From the NCBI RefSeq assembly GCF_000378765.1, contig NZ_KB905342.1:930001-994000 (forward strand): DNA of 64,000 nucleotides, in the 5' to 3' direction. Positions 9,120-17,076 of the stretch are shown piece by piece. The translations under genes and the position numbers were made by a program. The DNA comes from Psychroflexus tropicus DSM 15496. GTDB taxonomy: Bacteria > Bacteroidota > Bacteroidia > Flavobacteriales > Flavobacteriaceae. The notes under the pieces were generated by a model. That model ran no database searches. It worked only from the letters and a program-made list of their open reading frames with translations, and was not told the origin of the DNA. How positions within the stretch are numbered: position 1 is the first letter of the stretch; each line of letters begins with the position of its first letter.

Positions 9120-9908
9120 ATGAAAAGATTATTTTCAATTTTAGCCATTTTAGCCATCATGGCAGTTGGTAACACAACTTTAACAGCGGCAAATTCTTCT
9201 GATGTTTTCACAGAAGCCACAGTAAACTTCGTTCAAGATGACGCAGGTGCTTCTGATGCTGATGCAGAAGAAAGCGTAGGCTTTCACCAGGAATTAAAAA
9301 AGCGTTTCATTGAAGGTGGTCCTGGATTTATGGGAATTGTACTACTTTGTTTGATTCTAGGACTAGCTATTGCCTTTGAAAGAATCATTTACCTAAATTT
9401 AGCTACTACTAATTCTAAGAAACTTGCTCAAAACGTTGAAGATGCTATGAAGAGTGGTGGTGTAGAAGCTGCTAAAGAAGTTTGTAGAAATACAAGCGGA
9501 CCCGTAGCCTCGATTTATTACCAAGGGCTTGACAGAATGGACGAAGGTGTAGAAGCTTCAGAAAAAGCTGTCGTAGCTTATGGAGGCGTTCAAATGGGCC
9601 AATTAGAAAAAAATGTATCTTGGGTTTCTTTATTTATCGCCCTAGCACCTATGCTTGGTTTCATGGGTACAGTAATCGGTATGATTCAGGCCTTCGATAA
9701 AATTGAAGCAGCTGGTGACATGCAACCGTCATTAGTAGCAGGTGGTATTAAAGTAGCACTTTTAACAACAGTATTTGGTTTGATTGTAGCTATTATCCTT
9801 CAAATATTTTATAACTACATCATTGCTAAAATTGATAGTATTGTAAATGATATGGAAGATGCATCGATTACTCTCATCGATATCTTAGTTGCACACAAAA
9901 ACAAATAA
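9120..9908 (+). CDS. exbB: MotA/TolQ/ExbB proton channel family protein
   Basis: A 262-residue inner-membrane protein. It has a signal-peptide-like N terminus (MKRLFSILAILAIMAVGN), a short acidic periplasmic stretch, a TM segment (about 72-92, MGIVLLCLILGLAIAFERII), a cytoplasmic loop, and two C-terminal TM segments with LAPMLGFMGTVIGMIQAF and LLTTVFGLIVAIILQIF, the conserved ExbB/TolQ channel region. It should power an outer-membrane process (TonB or Tol type) with proton flux. The added N-terminal signal region is common in Bacteroidota ExbB proteins. It leads an operon with a small membrane protein and two ExbD proteins. Confidence 0.92.
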   Translation: MKRLFSILAILAIMAVGNTTLTAANSSDVFTEATVNFVQDDAGASDADAEESVGFHQELKKRFIEGGPGFMGIVLLCLILGLAIAFERIIYLNLATTNSKKLAQNVEDAMKSGGVEAAKEVCRNTSGPVASIYYQGLDRMDEGVEASEKAVVAYGGVQMGQLEKNVSWVSLFIALAPMLGFMGTVIGMIQAFDKIEAAGDMQPSLVAGGIKVALLTTVFGLIVAIILQIFYNYIIAKIDSIVNDMEDASITLIDILVAHKNK

Positions 9909-9913
9909 TCAGT

Positions 9914-10348
9914 ATGAACAAAGTATTTAATATCATAAAAATCGTTTTTGGCGTTTTGGGAGCTATTCTCTTTGTGAGAATCCTCAATGCTGGAGACGAT
10001 GCAATAGAGGCCGATGCGGCCATTCAAACTAGTGTTTTGGCTCCGTTTATGTACGTATCTTATATTGTGCTTGGAGTGACTATAGTGGCAGTTCTTTTCT
10101 TTTCTATTAAAGCTCTGTTTTCTGGTAATGTGAAAAAAACACTGATTTCTCTAGGATCTTTCATTTTGATTATTGCTATTTCTTTTGCAGTATCAAGCGG
10201 TACAGAAACAGCCTTAAGAGATGGTGATGTTCTTTCTGCTAGTGGATCAAGATGGGTAAGTACAGGTCTAACAGCATTTTATATTCTTGCTGCTTTAGCC
10301 GTATTAGCAATGCTTGTATCAAGTGTAAGAAAAATCGTAACTAAATAA
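9914..10348 (+). CDS. hypothetical membrane protein between ExbB and ExbD
   Basis: A 144-residue integral membrane protein with about four hydrophobic segments (near residues 8-24, 40-66, 75-93 and 112-133) and short polar loops. I recognise no domain. It begins 5 bases after exbB and ends 2 bases before the first exbD, so it is translationally embedded in the energy-transduction operon and probably associates with that complex. In classical operons exbB and exbD are adjacent; this insert is the unusual element. Its role is unknown. Confidence 0.75.
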   Translation: MNKVFNIIKIVFGVLGAILFVRILNAGDDAIEADAAIQTSVLAPFMYVSYIVLGVTIVAVLFFSIKALFSGNVKKTLISLGSFILIIAISFAVSSGTETALRDGDVLSASGSRWVSTGLTAFYILAALAVLAMLVSSVRKIVTK

Positions 10349-10350
10349 TT

Positions 10351-10965
10351 ATGGCAAAACGATCAGCACCAGAGGTAAACGCTGGATCCATGGCGGATAT
10401 AGCCTTCCTTCTGCTTATCTTTTTCTTGGTAACCACTACCATTGAAACCGATAGCGGTATTACAAGGAAATTACCTCCTATAGATGACGAGCAGCAGGAT
10501 CCACCACCATTGAAAGAACGTAATATTTTTATAGTTCTTGTAAATGCGAATGGAGATCTTTTTGTAGAAGATGAGAAGATGGATATTGAAGATTTGAGAG
10601 AAAATGCGGTAAAGTTTCTAGACAATGGAGGTGGTACAGGTGATGAAGCCTGTGATTATTGCCAGGGCGCTAGAGATCCAGATTCTTCAGATAACCCAAT
10701 CAAAGCTGTTATTTCTCTGCAGAATGACAGACAGACGGAGTACGGTAAATATATTGCAGTCCAGAATGAACTGGTTGCTGCTTATAATGAACTGAGAAAC
10801 AGAGAAGCGAACAGGCTTTACAACATGGATTTTACAGATATGGAGGCTGCCTACAATGACCCTGAATTCCAGGGTGATAAAGAAAAGCTTAAAGAAAGAA
10901 TCGGTGTGATTAAAGATATGTTCCCTCAAAAACTCTCTGAAGCAGAACCAAAGAAACGAAAATAA
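10351..10965 (+). CDS. ExbD/TolR family biopolymer transport protein, first copy
   Basis: A 204-residue single-pass protein. The N terminus is cytosolic, and the TM helix (about 14-30) carries the conserved Asp in MADIAFLLLIFFLV, which conducts protons with ExbB. The periplasmic part is longer than in standard ExbD (about 140 residues) and holds an insert with two cysteines, GDEACDYCQGARDP (Cys101 and Cys104). The C-terminal tail is strongly charged (EAEPKKRK). It is third in the operon, with a second ExbD right after it. The paired, unequal ExbDs suggest a heterodimer. Confidence 0.9.
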   Translation: MAKRSAPEVNAGSMADIAFLLLIFFLVTTTIETDSGITRKLPPIDDEQQDPPPLKERNIFIVLVNANGDLFVEDEKMDIEDLRENAVKFLDNGGGTGDEACDYCQGARDPDSSDNPIKAVISLQNDRQTEYGKYIAVQNELVAAYNELRNREANRLYNMDFTDMEAAYNDPEFQGDKEKLKERIGVIKDMFPQKLSEAEPKKRK

Positions 10966-10977
10966 ACCTAAATTCAT

Positions 10978-11460
10978 ATGTCAAAATTTAAGAAAAAAGA
11001 TGACGGTGGAACTCCAGCGATTTCCACAGCTTCTTTACCAGATATTGTTTTTATGCTTCTGTTCTTTTTTATGGTTGTAACTGTGATGAGAGATACGTCG
11101 CTTAAAGTTCAGAACGTATTGCCTTATGCAGATCAGGTTGAAAAATTAGATAAGAAAAATCTAATCATGTATATCTACGCTGGGAAACCATCGCCTAGGT
11201 ATCAAGAGACCTTTGGTACAGAAGCCAGAGTTCAGCTGAACGATAAATATGCAAGCGTTAATGAAGTACAACAGTTCATTGAAGAAGAGCGCCAGTCTAA
11301 ACGTGAAGAATTGCGAGATAAATTGACAACTGCCCTTAAGGTCGATAAAGAAACTAATATGGGGTTAGTATCAGATATCAAACAAGAATTACGTAAAGCT
11401 GAAGCATTAAAAATTAATTACACGACTAAAGAAGGTGATGCTATGCTTAACATTGAATAG
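10978..11460 (+). CDS. ExbD/TolR family biopolymer transport protein, second copy
   Basis: A 160-residue single-pass protein of the same family as its upstream neighbour. The N-terminal tail MSKFKKKDDGGTP is followed by a TM helix with the conserved Asp in LPDIVFMLLFFFMVVTV (about 22-38), then a periplasmic domain with a Lys/Glu-rich, probably coiled-coil segment (QFIEEERQSKREEL). It lacks the CxxC insert of the first copy. It is the last gene of the operon; a strong terminator follows within 25 bases. Confidence 0.9.
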   Translation: MSKFKKKDDGGTPAISTASLPDIVFMLLFFFMVVTVMRDTSLKVQNVLPYADQVEKLDKKNLIMYIYAGKPSPRYQETFGTEARVQLNDKYASVNEVQQFIEEERQSKREELRDKLTTALKVDKETNMGLVSDIKQELRKAEALKINYTTKEGDAMLNIE

Positions 11461-11484
11461 TAGTTGCTTTCCTATTTAAAATAA

Positions 11485-11515
11485 AAGGCATTCCTTTCAC
11501 GGAGTGCCTTTTTTA
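11485..11515 (+). terminator. Rho-independent terminator of the exbB-exbD operon
   Basis: Stem AAGGCATTCC / GGAGTGCCTT (11485-11494, 11501-11510, one G-T pair) with a 6-base loop, followed by a T run. It lies 25 bases past the second exbD stop. Confidence 0.85.
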
Positions 11516-11555
11516 TTTGTAGAAACCTAGTTAACTTTCACCTTTTAAAATTCAG

Positions 11556-12257
11556 ATGAAGTTTACATATTTTTTTCTCTTTTTATGTTTCTTTTCCTCA
11601 GCTGTCGCTCAGGATGACTTAACTTGGCTTAAGGAAAATCAACAAGATTATCTTTATAGAGAAGATCAATTCTATTTTGGGTTTAGTTTCAATTTTCTAA
11701 CAGATTTACCTTCAGAAGTCGAACAGTCGGGGTTTTCTGGAGGACTAATTTTGGGATTTATTCGTGACATGCCACTTAATACAAGACGAAATCTTGCTGT
11801 AGGGCTAGGTCTTGGACTCAATTTAAATACCTATGGGCAAACTTTGCAAATTTCTGAAACAGAAGGAGGTGATCAATTGTTTGAACCCATACCATCTTCT
11901 AGAAATTACCAGTCTAATCGATTTACAACAAACAGTATAGAAGTTCCACTAGAAATTCGATGGAGGTCTTCTGATATTGGAAAATTATCGTTTTGGAGAA
12001 TCTACGCAGGGGTCAAAATCGGTTATGTTTTTACCTCTAAATCGGTTTACCGCGGTTCCGATCAACGTTATGATTTCAGATCTATAAACGCTATCAATAA
12101 CGTTACAAGCAGTGCTATATTGACGTTTGGTTATGGATCGGTTAACTTTTTTGTAGACCTGAGCCTAAACTCAGTGTTTGATGCCCAGATCAACTCTACT
12201 GGGGAAGACGTAAGTGTTCGTCCTATAAAAGCCGGCCTCGTTTTTTACTTTCTTTAA
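11556..12257 (+). CDS. outer-membrane beta-barrel (PorT/OMP_b-brl-like) protein
   Basis: A 233-residue exported protein with a signal peptide (MKFTYFFLFLCFFSSAVAQ, cleavage before DDLTW). It then has alternating beta-strands typical of an eight-stranded barrel (FYFGFSFNFLTDLP, LAVGLGLGLNLNTYG, VPLEIRWRSS, FWRIYAGVKIGYVF) and a C-terminal VFYFL. This is the PorT-like porin superfamily. It lies just past the exbB-exbD terminator. True PorT/SprT, a T9SS component, is usually beside ubiE and has a different strand pattern, so I do not give that name. Its last 4 bases overlap the convergent gene. Confidence 0.75.
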   Translation: MKFTYFFLFLCFFSSAVAQDDLTWLKENQQDYLYREDQFYFGFSFNFLTDLPSEVEQSGFSGGLILGFIRDMPLNTRRNLAVGLGLGLNLNTYGQTLQISETEGGDQLFEPIPSSRNYQSNRFTTNSIEVPLEIRWRSSDIGKLSFWRIYAGVKIGYVFTSKSVYRGSDQRYDFRSINAINNVTSSAILTFGYGSVNFFVDLSLNSVFDAQINSTGEDVSVRPIKAGLVFYFL

Positions 12258-12868
12258 ATCCAGTAACTGAAAAAATAAAGCTGTGGAAGTAATCCTGCAG
12301 CTATTCCTAAGAATATCTCAGCGAGGTTATGAGCTCTATCGTATAAACGAGAAGAACTCACTAAGCCTAAGAAGATCGACATGCTAATGATGTGCACTAA
12401 GAAAGGCTCATGAAATGAGAGACTCAATCCAATAATGAAGCACAGTAAGCCACTAATCCCAATAGCATGAAGGCTTATTTTCACCCTAAACATAGTAAAA
12501 AATACAGCGATTACTCCTGAAAATAAAATCCCTGAAAAAAAATAAAACAGCGTCCTGTAGTTATAGATATCGAGAATCTGATTCAAAAGAATCAACACCA
12601 AGACTATAAAAAACATTAAAAATAAACGCCTTTCTTTGATATTGGAAAGTTGGTAATCTCCTACCAATTTTAAATTCTTTGCAATAAATAAGAAGACCAC
12701 TGGTAAAAAAATGGTCAAAATACTTATAGCTAGAAGTTTTGCATTGACTAATTGTGAATCTAGATAGCTTGGAATAGCGAAAAAATAATACAAGCAACCA
12801 AGAATAGGCATCCAAAGGGGATGACCTAAGATCGATAATAGCTTAGATATCTTATCTAATGTCCTCAT
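12254..12868 (-). CDS. polytopic membrane protein, possibly a degenerate PAP2-like phosphatase
   Basis: A 204-residue protein with about six TM segments. Some residues resemble the PAP2 lipid-phosphatase signature: KERRLF after the third helix, SLHAIGISG, and SSRLYDRAHNLAEIFLG near the C terminus (SR-x5-H-x3-E rather than the usual Asp). Spacing and the incomplete first and second motifs make this tentative. The start codon overlaps the rpoN stop by 4 bases (ATGA), so it is translated from the rpoN message. Confidence 0.6.
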   Translation of the reverse strand: MRTLDKISKLLSILGHPLWMPILGCLYYFFAIPSYLDSQLVNAKLLAISILTIFLPVVFLFIAKNLKLVGDYQLSNIKERRLFLMFFIVLVLILLNQILDIYNYRTLFYFFSGILFSGVIAVFFTMFRVKISLHAIGISGLLCFIIGLSLSFHEPFLVHIISMSIFLGLVSSSRLYDRAHNLAEIFLGIAAGLLPQLYFFSYWI

Positions 12869-14310
12869 ATTTCCTTCCTTAACCTTGCTACAGGCATATC
12901 GAGTTGCTCTCTATATTTAGCAATGGTTCTTCTAGCAATAGGATAGCCCTTTTCTTTCAAGATTTTTGCAAGCTTAGCATCTGTATGAGGCTTTTTTTTG
13001 TCTTCAGCCTCGATAGTCATTTCCAGTATTTTCTTAATTTCTCTAGTCGAAACCTCTTCGCCTTCTTCATTTTTCATCGATTCAGAGAAGAAACTTTTGA
13101 TCAGAAAAGTGCCGTAAGGAGTTTCAACATATTTACTATTGGCTACTCTCGATACCGTACTGATGTCCATATCTATCTTTTCAGCAATATCTTTCAGGAT
13201 CATCGGTTTCAATGCCCTTTCATCTCCGGAAAGGAAATACTCTTGTTGATGCATCATAATGGCATACATAGTAGAGTATAATGTCTCTTGTCTTTGTTTA
13301 ATCGCATCTATAAACCACTTTGCAGAATCTAACTTTTGTTTGATAAAGAACACGGCTTCTTTTTGTGCTTTAGTTTTAGTTTTGGCTTCTTTATAGCCCT
13401 TTAGCATATTAGAATAGTCTCTAGAAATATGCATTTCTGGTGCATTTCGACCATTTAGCGTTAGCTCTAAATCTCCATTTTTGATTTTGATACTAAAATC
13501 TGGTATCACATGTTCTACAGACTTGCTGTTTCCAGAATAGGAAGCTCCAGGCTTAGGATTCAAATGCTCTATTTCTTCTATAGCTCTTTTGAGTTTCTCT
13601 TCAGAAATATTAAACTTTTGAATCAGTTTCTCGTAGTGTTTTTTGCTGAATTTATCGAAAGCTTCATCAATAATATTGTAAGCAAGGCTTACGCTTTCAG
13701 TCTTTTCTTTGCGTTGAAGTTGAAGTAGCAAACATTCCTTAAGATCTCTTGCTCCAACACCAGCAGGATCTAGAGACTGAACGATTTTTAAGGTTTTTTT
13801 TACAGTCTCTTCATCGGTGTAAATATTCTGAGTAAATGCGAGATCATCGACAATGTCTACGATGGGTCTTCTGATGTAACCACTATCATCGACACTTCCT
13901 ACTAAGAAATAAGCAATTTCTTCCTGCTCACCTTTAAAAGAATAGGTCTGAAGTTGATTTTTTAAATATTGAGAAAATGATGTGCCAGAGGCATAGGGCA
14001 CTTGTTTATCTTCATCATCTGCACTGTAATTGTTTGCTTTTAATCTGTAGTTTGGAATTTCATCGTCACTTAGATAATCATCTACATCAAATTCTGTTTC
14101 TATGATATCATGATCCTCCTCAGCTTCATTTTTAAACTCATCTTCATATTCTTCCTTTTCTTTTCCAGCATCGAGTGCAGGATTTTCTTCAAACTCCTGT
14201 TTGACCCGCTGCTCAAAAGCAAGTGTGGGAAGCTGAATTAACTTCATCAACTGAATTTGCTGAGGAGATAACTTCTGAGATAACTTTAAATTGAGCTTTT
14301 GTTTTAGCAT
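12865..14310 (-). CDS. rpoN: RNA polymerase sigma-54 factor
   Basis: Sigma-54 directs RNA polymerase to -24/-12 promoters and needs AAA+ activators. The 481-residue protein has region I (MLKQKLNLKLSQKLSPQQIQ, Gln/Leu rich, about 1-45), an acidic region II, the core-binding domain, a helix-turn-helix (about 360-400, DMDISTVSRVANSKYV) and the diagnostic RpoN box ARRTIAKYRE (about 459-468). I start at MLKQ; a Met two codons earlier is also possible. It lies downstream of the pseudouridine synthase gene on the same strand and overlaps the next membrane-protein gene. Confidence 0.96.
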   Translation of the reverse strand: MLKQKLNLKLSQKLSPQQIQLMKLIQLPTLAFEQRVKQEFEENPALDAGKEKEEYEDEFKNEAEEDHDIIETEFDVDDYLSDDEIPNYRLKANNYSADDEDKQVPYASGTSFSQYLKNQLQTYSFKGEQEEIAYFLVGSVDDSGYIRRPIVDIVDDLAFTQNIYTDEETVKKTLKIVQSLDPAGVGARDLKECLLLQLQRKEKTESVSLAYNIIDEAFDKFSKKHYEKLIQKFNISEEKLKRAIEEIEHLNPKPGASYSGNSKSVEHVIPDFSIKIKNGDLELTLNGRNAPEMHISRDYSNMLKGYKEAKTKTKAQKEAVFFIKQKLDSAKWFIDAIKQRQETLYSTMYAIMMHQQEYFLSGDERALKPMILKDIAEKIDMDISTVSRVANSKYVETPYGTFLIKSFFSESMKNEEGEEVSTREIKKILEMTIEAEDKKKPHTDAKLAKILKEKGYPIARRTIAKYREQLDMPVARLRKEI

Positions 14311-14388
14311 ATACAATCTTCGCTTTTTATGCTGATGCCTTATTTTATAAACACCTAAAGTATAGAATTCAAATCTAAAGTTTTCCTT

Positions 14389-15261
14389 CTATGCATCCAT
14401 AAATTTAACGAATTTATGTGGTAACTCACTTTCTATCGTTAGGCTTTTATCAGTTTTAGGATGTTTAAAGTTGATAGATTTAGCGTGAAGAAGTAATTTG
14501 CTAGCGTTCAAGGTGTCGCCGTATATGGGATCTCCTAAAATAGGGTGACCATGAGTTGAAAGCTGAATTCTAAGTTGGTGGGTTCGACCCGTGATAGGAA
14601 TTAAATTTATGAGACTATAGATTTCATCTTTTCTATAGAATTGCTTTAAGGTCTCATAATTAGTGAAGCTTTGCTTCCCATCTATAGATGAACTAAACTT
14701 TCCGGATGACGGATTTAAATTGCCCTTTACGATGGCAACATAGTTTTTCCGGACTTTCTGTTTTTCAAATAAAAGAGAAAGCATACTTCTTGAGAATTGT
14801 GTTTTGGCTATCAATAACACTCCTGAAGTAGGATTATCTAGCCTATGTACGGGTTGAGGAAAAGCTAAGGCGTCCTTGTCTTTGGAGGGACTTAGATTGA
14901 CTGGTAAAGCCTTTTCGATTGTTTTGAAATAATTACCACTGGTAGGAAAACCACCAGGTTTATCGACAACAGCAAGTATTTCATCCTCATAGAGGATGTC
15001 CATCTTTAGGTGAAAAGCTCTTGGTTCCTGTTGGACTTCTTCAGCGTAAAGCTTTAGAATTTGTCCGTTTTTAACCCAGTCTGAAGTTTTGGCAAGCCTC
15101 CCATCTACAGAGATTAATCCTTTTTTGATAGTTTTTTTAAGAGCACTTTTAGTAGGTAAGGCTCCAAAAATACCTACACCGTACTCTTGAAGCCTTATGG
15201 GTTTTTCAACACCTTTAACGCTGTGTGAATCTATACACGTCTTAGAATTAAAATTCTGCAT
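14389..15261 (-). CDS. RluA family RNA pseudouridine synthase
   Basis: A 290-residue enzyme that isomerises uridine to pseudouridine in rRNA or tRNA. An N-terminal S4-like RNA-binding segment (about 35-75, KKTIKKGLISVDGRLAKTSD) is followed by the catalytic domain with the RluA motif PVHRLDNPTSGVLLIAKT, whose Asp is the catalytic residue, and later TGRTHQLRIQLSTHGHPILG. Which base it modifies cannot be told. Its start overlaps the end of asnS by 14 bases, so asnS, this gene and perhaps rpoN form one leftward transcript linked to translation. Confidence 0.92.
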   Translation of the reverse strand: MQNFNSKTCIDSHSVKGVEKPIRLQEYGVGIFGALPTKSALKKTIKKGLISVDGRLAKTSDWVKNGQILKLYAEEVQQEPRAFHLKMDILYEDEILAVVDKPGGFPTSGNYFKTIEKALPVNLSPSKDKDALAFPQPVHRLDNPTSGVLLIAKTQFSRSMLSLLFEKQKVRKNYVAIVKGNLNPSSGKFSSSIDGKQSFTNYETLKQFYRKDEIYSLINLIPITGRTHQLRIQLSTHGHPILGDPIYGDTLNASKLLLHAKSINFKHPKTDKSLTIESELPHKFVKFMDA

Positions 15262-16690
15262 TTTGAGGGGTTCTAGGATAAGGAATTACATCTCTTATAT
15301 TTGCCATTCCCGTTGCAAATAGAACCAGGCGTTCAAATCCTAGTCCAAAACCAGAGTGCTTACAAGTTCCTAGTTTTCTTGTTTCCAAGTACCACCAAAG
15401 CTCTTTTTCATCAACCCCGAGTTCTTTCATTTTTGAAAGTAAAACGTCGTGGCGTTCTTCCCTTTGAGACCCACCAACTATTTCACCAATACCTGGGAAA
15501 AGGACGTCCATTGCCCTTACGGTTTTACCATCATCATTGAGTCTCATATAAAAAGCCTTGATGTCTGCTGGATAGTCATATAAAACCACAGGGCAGCCAA
15601 AGTGCTTTTCTACTAGATATCGCTCATGTTCACTTTGTAAGTCAGCACCCCATTCTTCGATGATATAATCAAATTTTTTCTTTTTATTGGGTTTAGAATT
15701 TTTCAAAATTTCAATAGCCTCAGTATAAGACACCCTTTTGAAGTTATTCTTGAGTACAAAGTCTATTTTTTCTCTAAGCGGCATTGGCGACCTATCTTTT
15801 TCAGGTTTAGATTTCTCTTCCTGAATCAATCTGTTTTCTAAAAACTCCAGATCAGCTTGGCAATGCTTAGCTATATAGCCTAAGACATATTGAATAAAAT
15901 CTTCAGCCAAATCGATATTACCTTCTAGATCACAAAAAGCAACTTCTGGCTCTATCATCCAAAATTCAGCAAGATGTCTGGATGTATTTGAATTTTCTGC
16001 TCTAAAGGTCGGACCAAAAGTATAAACCTTTCCAAGTCCCAAAGCATAAGTTTCTGCCTCCAGTTGTCCACTTACTGTAAGATTGGTCTCCTTGCCAAAA
16101 AAATCTTTGGTATAATCGATCTCTCCTGCTTCGTTTGTTGGGATGTTTTTAAGGTCCAAATTAGTAACCTTAAACATTTCCCCAGCTCCTTCGGCATCGC
16201 TTCCAGTAACCACCGGTGTATTGACATAATAAAAGCCGTTTTCGTTGAAATATTGGTGCACTGCAAATGCCAGTTTCGACCTGAGTCTCATCACGGCTCC
16301 AAACGTGTTGGTTCTTACCCTTAAATGAGCTTGCTCTCTCAGTTTTTCTAAGGAGTGTTTTTTGGGTTGTAAAATTGTTTTTTTCACGTCTTCAGGATCA
16401 GCATCTCCAAGTATTTCAATTGATTTCACCTCCAATTCTACACGCTGTCCTTTTCCTTCACTTTCCTTTAGCATTCCAATGACTGAGATGGCTGCTCCTG
16501 TAGTGATGCGTTTTAAAAGGTCTTCATCGGTGTTTTCAAAATCTACAACACACTGAATATTATTTAAGCAAGATCCGTCATTCAAGGCTATAAAACGATT
16601 ACTTCTAAAGGCTTTCACCCAGCCATTCACTTTGTAGTCCTGTAAAATATGATCGCTTTCGAGAAGCTCTACTACGTTTTTTGTCAACAT
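15248..16690 (-). CDS. asnS: asparagine--tRNA ligase
   Basis: A class IIb aminoacyl-tRNA synthetase that charges tRNA-Asn. From MLTKNVVELLE it is 480 residues. It has an N-terminal OB-fold anticodon-binding domain (KVNGWVKAFRSNRFIALNDG), then the class II core with FRAENSNTSRHLAEFWMIEP (motif 2) and GFGLGFERLVLFATG (motif 3). The ending IRDVIPYPRTPQNAEF is typical of AsnRS rather than AspRS. It is the first gene of the leftward asnS/pseudouridine-synthase unit, divergent from feoA across about 155 bases. The cognate tRNA-Asn is at 40584. Confidence 0.96.
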   Translation of the reverse strand: MLTKNVVELLESDHILQDYKVNGWVKAFRSNRFIALNDGSCLNNIQCVVDFENTDEDLLKRITTGAAISVIGMLKESEGKGQRVELEVKSIEILGDADPEDVKKTILQPKKHSLEKLREQAHLRVRTNTFGAVMRLRSKLAFAVHQYFNENGFYYVNTPVVTGSDAEGAGEMFKVTNLDLKNIPTNEAGEIDYTKDFFGKETNLTVSGQLEAETYALGLGKVYTFGPTFRAENSNTSRHLAEFWMIEPEVAFCDLEGNIDLAEDFIQYVLGYIAKHCQADLEFLENRLIQEEKSKPEKDRSPMPLREKIDFVLKNNFKRVSYTEAIEILKNSKPNKKKKFDYIIEEWGADLQSEHERYLVEKHFGCPVVLYDYPADIKAFYMRLNDDGKTVRAMDVLFPGIGEIVGGSQREERHDVLLSKMKELGVDEKELWWYLETRKLGTCKHSGFGLGFERLVLFATGMANIRDVIPYPRTPQNAEF

Positions 16691-16845
16691 TATCAATCGA
16701 TTTTTAGGAAGCCACAAAGGTAATTTATTCCTTAAGGCTTCACAATAAGTTTACGAAAATAGACTTTCAATTTTATTTCTGCTTAAATTCCTATTCAAAT
16801 AAAGGAAAGCTTCTTATTTTTGTTTAAAATTGATCTAAATAAATT

Positions 16846-17076
16846 ATGACTATTGCAAGTTTGAAAAAAGGGCAGAAGGCTATCATTGGAGAAATGAATT
16901 CTGACGATATTCCTTTAAAGTTACTTGAAATGGGCTGTTTGCCAGGAAATGAAGTAGAATTAATTCAAATTGCACCTTTCAATGATCCTTTATATCTCAA
17001 TATAAATGAAACTTACCTGTCCATTAGAAGAGAGACTGCAATGCTTGTAAATGTAGAATTGATAGGGAATGAGTAA
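16846..17076 (+). CDS. feoA: ferrous iron transport protein A
   Basis: A 76-residue cytosolic SH3-like protein. The family hallmarks are TIASLKKGQKAIIGEM at the start, LLEMGCLPGNEVELIQIAPF in the middle, and LSIRRETAMLVNVELI at the end. FeoA binds and modulates FeoB in Fe(II) uptake. The last 8 bases overlap the feoB start, so translation is coupled. A TATTTTTG box at 16815-16822, 24 bases before the start, could be the -7 element of a Bacteroidota promoter. I see no clear Fur box. Confidence 0.94.
   Translation: MTIASLKKGQKAIIGEMNSDDIPLKLLEMGCLPGNEVELIQIAPFNDPLYLNINETYLSIRRETAMLVNVELIGNE

Noticed and set aside
11556-12257. Naming this barrel PorT/SprT
   Set aside because: The fold class fits, but true PorT is usually by ubiE and has a different strand signature; position after exbD is not typical of it.
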